The position numbers and the translations under genes are program-made. This document shows, in pieces, positions 7,525 through 13,883 of a stretch of 34,139 nucleotides of DNA; positions within the stretch are counted from its first letter, which is position 1, and every line of letters starts with the position of its first letter. The notes beneath the pieces are model-generated. The model had not been told where the DNA came from, did no database searches, and was given only the letters and a program-made list of their open reading frames with translations. Origin of the DNA: Anaeromyxobacter oryzisoli (GTDB lineage Bacteria > Myxococcota > Myxococcia > Myxococcales > Anaeromyxobacteraceae); contig NZ_JALCZA010000049.1 of assembly GCF_022690765.1 (NCBI RefSeq), positions 1-34,139 of the forward strand, given 5' to 3'.

Positions 7525-7907
7525 GCAGCCCGAAGATCCTGGTCGTCGACGACGACGCCACGCACCTCGTCTGCGCGAAGGAGCTCCTCGAGGCCGAGGG
7601 GTACGAGGTCCGGGTCCACTCCACCGCCTTCGGCGCGACCGAGAAGGTGCTGCGGTACGAGCCGGACTTGATCCTCGTGGACGTGAACATGCCGGCGCTG
7701 TCGGGCGAGGGGCTCGTCACCGTCCTGCAGGGGCGCGAGCGCACGCGAGGGGTGCGCGTCCTGCTGTACTCGTCGAACGACGAGCAGGCGCTGCGCGAGG
7801 CGGCCGAGCGGCTCGGGATCGCGGGGTACGTGCCGAAGGGCGACCCGGGGCAGCTGCGCCGGAAGGTCGCCGCCGTGCTGCGGACGGGAGGCGTCGCGGT
7901 GCGGTGA
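7521..7907 (+). CDS. Single-domain response regulator (CheY-like)
   Basis: The 128-residue product is one receiver domain with no output domain: acidic pocket VVDDDA (residues 8-13), phosphoacceptor Asp54 in LILVDVNMP, switch Ser in LLYSSND and invariant Lys in GYVPKGD. The GTG start at 7521 overlaps the stop of the kinase remnant, so the two were made as a pair. With the upstream kinase lacking its His, this protein would need phosphate from another kinase or act as an unphosphorylated adaptor. It is intact, with good codon bias throughout. A strong hairpin follows 55 bases after its stop. Confidence 0.9.
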   Translation: MSSPKILVVDDDATHLVCAKELLEAEGYEVRVHSTAFGATEKVLRYEPDLILVDVNMPALSGEGLVTVLQGRERTRGVRVLLYSSNDEQALREAAERLGIAGYVPKGDPGQLRRKVAAVLRTGGVAVR

Positions 7908-7962
7908 GCGGCAAGAGAGGTCCTCGCCGCATGCCCCGCTCCGAGTCCCGGCAGAAGGCGAG

Positions 7963-7999
7963 AGGCCGGCCCTGCCCGGAAAGAGGGCGAGGCCGGCCT
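7963..7999. terminator. Convergent terminator hairpin
   Basis: AGGCCGGCC (7963-7971) pairs with GGCCGGCCT (7991-7999), and inside the loop GCCC pairs with GGGC, giving a long interrupted stem. It lies between the response regulator (stop 7907) and the convergent cytochrome gene (stop 8025), so it can serve both. Confidence 0.6.
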
Positions 8000-8024
8000 C
8001 GAGGCCTGCGCGCGTGCGGGGTCC

Positions 8025-8918
8025 CTACGGGATCACCGGGTGAGTGCTCGGCAGCGACTGGTTCGAGTGGCAGGGGGTGCAGGCCATGCCCGAGGCGACC
8101 GGGCGGGTCGTCGAGGTCTTGGGGTGGCACCCGAGGCAGGTGTTGGACCGAGAGTCGATCGCGGCGGCGGCGTAGGTCTTCGGCGTCGTGGTGCTCGCCA
8201 GGTACGTGTTGATCATCTCCGCGACCTTGGCGGCGACGTCGGCGGTGAGGCGCGAGCAGCGCGCCAGCTTGTCAGGGCCGTTCGCGGCGACGCCTCGTGC
8301 CGCGCACCAGCCGCTGACGGACGCGTGGCACAGGTGCGACCCCGGTGTGGTCTGCAGGTTGACGAGGTTGGCGGCGGAGAAGTCGAGCGTCGTCTTCCCC
8401 GTCTCGGCCGCGTCCACCGTGGCGGGCGTGTACGACGGGAAGCTCGCCCCCTCGTACCAGCGGAGGAGGTCCGTCATCATGGCGTTCCGCGCGGTCTTGT
8501 CGGACACGATCTGGTTGATGACGAGGAGCCCGCCGAGGAGGGAGCCGCAGATGCTCCCGTACCCGGCGATGCCGCCCGCCCCGAACCTGCCGAAGTCGGC
8601 CGGGAGCTGATCGAACGGCGCCCCCGCGGTGGCGGCGAGGTGCTTCATCAGCGCGCTGTACGAGCCATGGCAGCAGCCGCCGTCGGCCTCGTAGTACGCG
8701 TGGTAGGCGGGCTCCTTCACCGCGGCGGGATCGAGTCGATACCCGGCGGGCAGGTGCTGCTCGTAGGGGAAGTCCTTCGGGGTCGGCCCGGTCGTGGGCG
8801 TGGTGGTGGTGGTGGCGGCGCTCGAGCCGCACGCCTGCACGCTGGCGAAGGTCGCGGCGCCGCCGACGGCGTACACGGCGCGGGTGATGATTTCGCGGCG
8901 GGACAGGTTCTTGGACAT
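8025..8918 (-). CDS. Split-Soret-type diheme cytochrome c, Tat-exported
   Basis: The 297-residue product starts with a twin-arginine-like signal (SRREIITRAVYAVGGAATFASVQACG) and a Thr-rich linker. The central part has the C-GCAxxG-C-C style cysteine pattern (GGCCHGSY, then GGIAGYGSICGSLLGG, then CHASVSGWC). The C-terminus has two c-type heme motifs, CLGCH (261-265) and CTPCH (280-284). This combination is that of split-Soret cytochrome c, described in Desulfovibrio as a dimeric diheme protein with a possible iron-sulfur site. A periplasmic electron-transfer or redox role is expected. Tat use suggests a cofactor is inserted before export, although c-type hemes are attached outside; the cluster site would explain this. 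CGGAGATCCC precedes the ATG. The gene stands alone, divergent from the aldehyde dehydrogenase gene. Confidence 0.8.
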   Translation of the reverse strand: MSKNLSRREIITRAVYAVGGAATFASVQACGSSAATTTTTPTTGPTPKDFPYEQHLPAGYRLDPAAVKEPAYHAYYEADGGCCHGSYSALMKHLAATAGAPFDQLPADFGRFGAGGIAGYGSICGSLLGGLLVINQIVSDKTARNAMMTDLLRWYEGASFPSYTPATVDAAETGKTTLDFSAANLVNLQTTPGSHLCHASVSGWCAARGVAANGPDKLARCSRLTADVAAKVAEMINTYLASTTTPKTYAAAAIDSRSNTCLGCHPKTSTTRPVASGMACTPCHSNQSLPSTHPVIP

Positions 8919-9270
8919 GGGATCTCCGGGTTGCTGGGGCTTCGGAGTCGGTCGCGAAGGGGCGCGCCGACGGACGCGATCAGCGTACGGCCCGGAAGGG
9001 AACGGAGATCTGCGGCAAATGCGCCTGCGACAAACGGGCGGCGGTCCAACGAAGTCCGCATATCGCGAAATCCCTACATCAGCGACCGAGCGCCCGCCTG
9101 TGTGGGGCGCACGGCGCGACGCTCGCGGACGCGAGGCCGGCGGTGGGTCCCCGCGGGGGAAGGCCGCCCTGGGATCCTGCGGGCCAGAGGCGCGTCCAGT
9201 ACATTCGCTTCAACGCGACCGAGCGCCCGCCGCGTGCGTCGCACGGCGCCCGGCGAGCAGGAGTGCGCCC
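8919..9270. other. Divergent promoter region between cytochrome and P5CDH genes
   Basis: These 352 bases must carry both promoters, but no clear sigma-70 or sigma-54 pair is visible. Two repeat features are present. CTGCGGCAAA (9010-9019) and CTGCGACAAA (9025-9034) lie 15 bases apart, as protein-binding half-sites might. A longer imperfect direct repeat occurs at 9082-9117 and 9215-9249. No small gene is supported. Confidence 0.5.
9082..9249 (+). repeat. Imperfect direct repeat pair upstream of the P5CDH gene
   Basis: The 17-mer GCGACCGAGCGCCCGCC occurs exactly at 9082-9098 and 9215-9231. After seven to nine diverged bases both copies continue with CGCACGGCGC. The unit is about 35 bases and the copies are 133 bases apart. 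The second copy ends about ten bases before the ribosome-binding site of the 9271 gene, so it is in the leader. Tandem duplication or paired regulatory sites would both explain it. Confidence 0.6.
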
Positions 9271-10935
9271 ATGTCGAACGGCCTCTTCCGCGTCCCCCCG
9301 CCCCGCAACGAGCCCGTCCTCTCGTACGCGCCGGGCTCCCCCGAGCGGCGGGTCCTGCGCGCGCGCCTGTCCGAGCTGGCGGACCAGGAGCTCGAGATCC
9401 CGCTCGTCGTCGGCGGCCGCGAGGTGCGCACGGGTCGGCTCGCCGACGCCCGCGCGCCGCACCGGCACGCGCAGCGCCTCGCGCGGTGGCACCAGGCGGG
9501 CGCGGCCGAGGTGGAGCGCGCCGTCGAGGCGGCGCGCGCGGCGCGGCCGGGGTGGGCCGCGCTCCCGTTCCACCAGAGGGCGGCGGTGTTCCTGAAGGCG
9601 GCCGAGCTCCTCTCGACCACCTGGCGCGCGACGCTGAACGGCGCGACGATGCTCGGACAGTCGAAGACCGTGGATCAGGCGGAGATCGACGCCGCGTGCG
9701 AGGTCGTCGACTTCTGGCGGTTCAACGTCGCGTGGGCGGAGCGCCTCCAGGAGGAGCAGCCGCTCTCGCCGCCGGGCGTCTGGAACCGCGTCGAGTACCG
9801 GCCCCTCGAGGGCTTCGTCCTCGCGGTGACGCCGTTCAACTTCACCTCGATCGCCGCGAACCTGCCGACGGCCCCGGCGCTGATGGGCAACACCGTGCTG
9901 TGGAAGCCCGCCTCGAGCGCGATCCTCTCCGCCTGGTGGCTCCTGCAGCTCCTCCACGCCGCGGGGCTGCCCCCCGGCGTCGTCAACTTCGTGCCCGGCC
10001 CGGGGCGGGCGGTGGGCGACCCCGCGCTCGCGAGCCCGGCGCTCGCCGGCCTCCACTTCACCGGCTCGACCGCGACGTTCCAGGGCATGTGGCGCACCAT
10101 CGCCGAGAACCTCCCGCGGTACCGGAGCTACCCGCGGATCGTCGGCGAGACGGGCGGCAAGGACTTCGTGTTCGCGCACCCCTCGGCGGACGTGGACGCG
10201 CTCGCGACGGCGCTCTGCCGCGGGGCGTTCGAGTACCAGGGGCAGAAGTGCTCGGCGGCGTCGCGCGCGTACGTCCCGGAGAGCCTGTGGCCGGCGGTGA
10301 AGGACCGGCTGCTCGGCCAGCTCGCGACGCTCGAGGTGGGCGATCCCGTGGACGACTTCGGGGTCTTCATGGGGGCGGTCATCGACCGCGCGTCCTTCGA
10401 GAACGTCCGCTCCTACCTCGAGCTCGCGCGGAGCTCGCCCGACGCGACCGTCCTCGCCGGCGGTCACTGCGACGACGCGGTGGGCTACTTCGTCGAGCCG
10501 ACGGTGGTGCAGACCACCAACCCGCGCCACCGGCTGATGCAGGAGGAGATCTTCGGGCCGGTCCTGACGGTGTTCGTCTACCCCGACGCGCGGCTGGAGG
10601 AGGCCCTCGAGCTGTGCGACTCGACCTCCCCCTACGGCCTCACCGGCGCCGTCTTCGCGCAGGATCGCGCGGCGGTGGAGCGGCTCGGCCGGACGCTCGA
10701 GGGCGCGGCCGGGAACTTCTACGTGAACGACAAGCCGACCGGGGCCGTGGTGGGCCAGCAGCCGTTCGGCGGCGCCCGCGCCTCGGGCACGAATGACAAG
10801 GCGGGGTCCGCGTGGAACCTCATCCGCTGGGTGTCGCCCCGCGCGATCAAGGAGAACCTGAACCCGCCGAGGAAGGTCGAGTACCCGCACCACGGCGAGG
10901 ACGAGTGGTCACGGCCGGCCCGGCGGACCCCGTGA
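9271..10935 (+). CDS. pruA: 1-pyrroline-5-carboxylate dehydrogenase
   Basis: The 554-residue product oxidises glutamate-gamma-semialdehyde (in equilibrium with pyrroline-5-carboxylate) to glutamate with NAD+, the second step of proline catabolism. Aldehyde dehydrogenase features are all present: cofactor-binding GFVLAVTPFNFTSIA and NTVLWKPA, ETGGKDF around Glu293, catalytic Cys327 in EYQGQKCSAASR, and EEIFGPVLTV. The length and the motif GQKCSAASRAYVP point to the stand-alone long P5CDH class (group 1), not to a fused PutA. The open frame extends far upstream, but ATG 9271 is preceded by GGAG at good spacing and matches the usual N-terminus (LFRVPPPRNEPVLSYAPGS). No proline dehydrogenase gene is in the window, so the pathway must be completed elsewhere. 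A hairpin terminator follows. Confidence 0.93.
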   Translation: MSNGLFRVPPPRNEPVLSYAPGSPERRVLRARLSELADQELEIPLVVGGREVRTGRLADARAPHRHAQRLARWHQAGAAEVERAVEAARAARPGWAALPFHQRAAVFLKAAELLSTTWRATLNGATMLGQSKTVDQAEIDAACEVVDFWRFNVAWAERLQEEQPLSPPGVWNRVEYRPLEGFVLAVTPFNFTSIAANLPTAPALMGNTVLWKPASSAILSAWWLLQLLHAAGLPPGVVNFVPGPGRAVGDPALASPALAGLHFTGSTATFQGMWRTIAENLPRYRSYPRIVGETGGKDFVFAHPSADVDALATALCRGAFEYQGQKCSAASRAYVPESLWPAVKDRLLGQLATLEVGDPVDDFGVFMGAVIDRASFENVRSYLELARSSPDATVLAGGHCDDAVGYFVEPTVVQTTNPRHRLMQEEIFGPVLTVFVYPDARLEEALELCDSTSPYGLTGAVFAQDRAAVERLGRTLEGAAGNFYVNDKPTGAVVGQQPFGGARASGTNDKAGSAWNLIRWVSPRAIKENLNPPRKVEYPHHGEDEWSRPARRTP

Positions 10936-10951
10936 GCGCGCGGTGACCCCC

Positions 10952-10974
10952 CCGGCTCCGCGGCGCGGCGCCGG
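10952..10974 (+). terminator. Hairpin terminator after the P5CDH gene
   Basis: CCGGC-T-CCGC (10952-10961) pairs with GCGG-C-GCCGG (10965-10974) across a GGC loop with one mismatch. It starts 16 bases beyond the stop at 10935, in the position expected for an intrinsic terminator, without a clear U-tract. Confidence 0.5.
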
Positions 10975-11064
10975 TCGCGTTCCACGGGTACGCGGATGGA
11001 GCCGCGTGTCGCTCCGGGGTACGATGGGGCTCCGGAGACGGGTCGATCGCCCGTCGGAACCCTC

Positions 11065-11850
11065 ATGGAACGCACCGTGATCCACCACGCACGCCGCGCG
11101 CTGCTCGTCGCTCTCGCGCTCCTGGCGCTCCCGGCGCCGGCGCACGCAGGGCCGCGGCTCGCCGTGGCGGCCGCCGCCAACCTCTCCACCGCCGCGGAGG
11201 AGCTGAAGCGGGGCTTCGAGGCCGAGCACCCCGGCGTGGAGGTGAGCCTGGTCCTCGGGGCCTCGGGGACGTTCTTCGCGCAGATCCAGAACGGCGCGCC
11301 CTTCGACGTGTTCCTCTCAGCCGACCGCGAGTACCCGGCGAAGCTCGTCGCGGCGAAGCTCGCGTCGCCGTCCGACGAGCGGGTCTACGCGTACGGGAAG
11401 CTGGTCGCCTGGCTGCCGCCGGGCTCGACCGTGGACCTGGCGCGGCGGGGGCTGGCCGCCCTCGGCGACCCCTCCGTCAGGAGGATCGCCATCGCCAACC
11501 CCGCCGTCGCCCCCTTCGGCCGCGCCACCGAGGCGGCCCTCCGGGCGGCCGGGGTCCTCGACGCGGTGAAGGGCAAGCTCGTGCTCGGCACGAGCGTCGC
11601 GCAGGCCGCGCAGTTCGCCACGACGGGCGCGGCGGACGTGGCCTTCCTCCCGTACTCCCTCACGTTCGGGAAGGGGCTCTCGGGCGGGAAGGTCGTCCCG
11701 GTCCCGGCCGGCCTGTACCCGAGGGTCGAGCAGTCCGGGGTCGTGCTCTCCACCGCGCGCGACCCCGGGCTCGCCCGCGCCTTCCTCGCGTTCGTCGCCG
11801 GCGCGAAGGGGCGTGCGATCCTGGCGCGGTACGGGTACGGGCTGCCGTAG
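11065..11850 (+). CDS. modA: Molybdate ABC transporter substrate-binding protein ModA
   Basis: The 261-residue product has a Sec signal peptide (MERTVIHHARRALL..., cleavage after AHA) followed by the ModA core: LAVAAAANLSTAAEEL, SLVLGASGTFFAQIQNGAPFDVFLSAD, and the hinge region IAIANPAVAPFGRATEAAL. These Ser/Ala-rich loops bind the oxyanion in this family. It captures molybdate (or tungstate) in the periplasm and delivers it to ModB. An upstream in-frame start at 10996 would add 23 residues without a signal-like character, so ATG 11065 is preferred although its SD (CGGAA) is weak. modB starts six bases after the stop. No ModE gene or clear ModE box or molybdenum-cofactor riboswitch is visible upstream. 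Confidence 0.93.
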   Translation: MERTVIHHARRALLVALALLALPAPAHAGPRLAVAAAANLSTAAEELKRGFEAEHPGVEVSLVLGASGTFFAQIQNGAPFDVFLSADREYPAKLVAAKLASPSDERVYAYGKLVAWLPPGSTVDLARRGLAALGDPSVRRIAIANPAVAPFGRATEAALRAAGVLDAVKGKLVLGTSVAQAAQFATTGAADVAFLPYSLTFGKGLSGGKVVPVPAGLYPRVEQSGVVLSTARDPGLARAFLAFVAGAKGRAILARYGYGLP

Positions 11851-11855
11851 GCGCG

Positions 11856-12530
11856 ATGGACACCGCCGCCCTCGCGCTCTCGGCGAAGCTGGCCGGGCTC
11901 ACCACCGTGACGCTGCTCGTCCTCGGGCTGCCGCTCGCGTGGTGGCTGACCGTCAGCCGCTTCCGGGGCAAGTTCCTCGTGGAGGCGGTCGTGGCGCTGC
12001 CGCTCGTGCTGCCCCCGACCGTGCTGGGCTTCTACCTGCTCACCGCGTTCGGCCCGCACAGCCCGGCCGGGCGCGCCTTCGCGGCGGTCGTCGGCCACCC
12101 GTTCCCGTTCTCGTTCGCGGGGCTGCTCGCGGCGTCGGTGCTCTACAGCCTGCCCTTCGCCGTGCAGCCGTTCGCCGGCGCATTGGCGGGCGTCGATCGA
12201 CGGCTCGTCGAGGCCTCGCACACGCTCGGCGTCTCGCCGCTCGGCACCTTCTTCCGCGTCACGCTCCCGCTCGCCTGGCCGGGGATCCTCGCCGGCGCGG
12301 TCCTCACCTTCGCGCACACCCTCGGCGAGTTCGGCGTCGTCCTGATGGTCGGCGGCAACATCCCAGGCCGCACCCGCACGCTGTCGGTGGCCATCTTCGA
12401 CCACGTCGAGGCCCTGGAGTACGACGCGGCGCACCGCACCGCGGGGCTGCTCCTCGCCGTCTCCTTCGCGGTGCTCGCCCTCGTCTACGCGCTGCAGCGG
12501 CGGCCGGTCTTCCCATGGAACGAGCGCTGA
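11856..12530 (+). CDS. modB: Molybdate ABC transporter permease ModB
   Basis: The 224-residue product is an inner-membrane permease with about five or six hydrophobic segments. The cytoplasmic coupling (EAA) loop is clear: VEASHTLGVSPLGTFFRVTLPLAWPGILAG, which contacts the ATPase. LPLVLPPTVLGFYLL and GEFGVVLMVGGNIPGRTRT are hallmarks of ModB over other binding-protein-dependent permeases. It starts six bases after modA and overlaps modC by 16 bases. Length is normal for the family. Confidence 0.94.
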   Translation: MDTAALALSAKLAGLTTVTLLVLGLPLAWWLTVSRFRGKFLVEAVVALPLVLPPTVLGFYLLTAFGPHSPAGRAFAAVVGHPFPFSFAGLLAASVLYSLPFAVQPFAGALAGVDRRLVEASHTLGVSPLGTFFRVTLPLAWPGILAGAVLTFAHTLGEFGVVLMVGGNIPGRTRTLSVAIFDHVEALEYDAAHRTAGLLLAVSFAVLALVYALQRRPVFPWNER

Positions 12531-13606
12531 CCTTCGACGTGGTCCGGCGGTTCCCGCGGGGACCCGTCGTCTCGGCCCGGGCGTCCTGGCCGCTGGGGAG
12601 CGCGCCCGTCACCGTCCTCTTCGGGCCGTCCGGCGCCGGCAAGACCACCGTGCTGCGCGCGCTCGCCGGGCTGGTCCGGCCCGACGCCGGCGAGATCGTC
12701 TTCGACGGGGAGACGTGGTTCGACGCGGACCGGGGGACGTTCGTCCCACCGCAGGCGCGCGGGGTCGGGCTGCTGTTCCAGGAGTACGCCCTCTTCCCGC
12801 ACCTCTCCGTCGCGGCGAACGTCGGCTTCGGCCTGCACCGGCTGCCGCGCGCCCAGCGGGAGGCGCGCGTCGTCGAGCTCGCGGAGCGCCTCGGCCTCTC
12901 CGACCTCCTCCGGCGCCGGCCCGGCGACCTCTCCGGCGGGCAGCGCCAGCGCGTCGCGCTCGCGCGCGCCCTCGCGCCGCGGCCGAGGCTCCTGCTCCTC
13001 GACGAGCCGCTGTCCGCGCTCGACGCCCCGACCCGCGAGGCGCTCCGCGGCGAGCTCCGGCAGTTCCTGGAGCGCTCCGGGGTCCCCGCCGTGGTGGTCA
13101 CGCACGACCGGACCGAGGCCCTCGCCCTCGGCGATCGGCTCGTGGTCCTGGTGGACGGCACGGTCCGGCAGATCGGCTCGGTCCCCGAGGTCTTCTCCGC
13201 GCCCGTGGACGCGGAGGTGGCGCGCGTCGTCGGGACCGAGAACGTCTTCCCCTCGCGGCTCGTGCGCCGCGCCGACGGGCTCCTGGTCGTCCGGGCCGGG
13301 GCCGCCGAGCTGGTCGCGATCGACCCGGGCGGCGTCGAGGACGAGGCGTACGCCTGCGTCCGCGCCGAGGACGTCGTGCTCGAGCCGCCCGGCGGGCACG
13401 AGTCCTCCGCCCAGAACCGGCTCGCCGGCACCGTCGTCGCGCGCCGCGACGAGGGGCCGCTCGTGCGGATCACCGTGGACTGCGGCGTGAAGCTCGTGGC
13501 GCTCGTCACGCGCGCCAGCGCCGAGCGGATGGGGCTGGCCGCCGGACGGCCCATCGCCGCGGTGGTGAAGGCGCCGAGCGTCCGGATCGTGCCGCGGAGG
13601 GCGTGA
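12515..13606 (+). CDS. modC: Molybdate ABC transporter ATPase ModC
   Basis: The 363-residue product has Walker A GPSGAGKTT (37-45), Q-loop FQEYALFPH, signature LSGGQRQR, Walker B LLLLDEPLSALD and H-loop VVTHD. The region after about residue 235 is the C-terminal regulatory TOBE/Mop-like domain (NRLAGTVVARRDEGPLVRITVDCG), which in ModC can bind oxyanion and tune uptake. ATG 12515 overlaps the end of modB, consistent with translational coupling. The last gene of modABC; a hairpin follows at 13627. Confidence 0.94.
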   Translation: MERALTFDVVRRFPRGPVVSARASWPLGSAPVTVLFGPSGAGKTTVLRALAGLVRPDAGEIVFDGETWFDADRGTFVPPQARGVGLLFQEYALFPHLSVAANVGFGLHRLPRAQREARVVELAERLGLSDLLRRRPGDLSGGQRQRVALARALAPRPRLLLLDEPLSALDAPTREALRGELRQFLERSGVPAVVVTHDRTEALALGDRLVVLVDGTVRQIGSVPEVFSAPVDAEVARVVGTENVFPSRLVRRADGLLVVRAGAAELVAIDPGGVEDEAYACVRAEDVVLEPPGGHESSAQNRLAGTVVARRDEGPLVRITVDCGVKLVALVTRASAERMGLAAGRPIAAVVKAPSVRIVPRRA

Positions 13607-13626
13607 AAACAGGCGGGCGTCGCCCT

Positions 13627-13648
13627 GCGCGAGGTACGCCTCGTGCGC
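13627..13648 (+). terminator. Candidate hairpin terminator after modC
   Basis: GCGCGAGG (13627-13634) pairs with CCTC-gt-GCGC (13639-13648) with a two-base bulge and a TACG loop, 20 bases after the modC stop. An A/T-richer stretch follows. Moderate support only. Confidence 0.4.
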
Positions 13649-13883
13649 TTCAGCGAAATCACCATTTGTGAATCGGATCGCGGGGCCGGCGCGCCACCGG
13701 GATAGCCCCTGGGTGCGATGGGCCTCACGCGGCGAAGCGCGCGGATCCGCTGGTGGTCTCGCCTCGCGCCGTTCGATGCTCGCGAGCACGCCGAACGTGC
13801 TTTGACGGTGCGGAAATATTCCCAGTTGACGTTGGGTTTACGGCGGGGGAAATCGTCCTCACCTGTTTTTCTCGGAGGGGATG

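Noticed and set aside
13607-13700. Minus-strand peptide GDFAEAHEAYLAQGD suggesting a small helical-domain gene
   Set aside because: Codon bias is not sustained on either side, it lies within a hairpin-containing gap after modC, and the match is too short to support a gene.
13802-13860. Two TTGACG boxes as tandem promoters for the 13884 lipoprotein gene
   Set aside because: Neither has a plausible -10 element 16-18 bases downstream. They may be relevant but are not supported as promoters.
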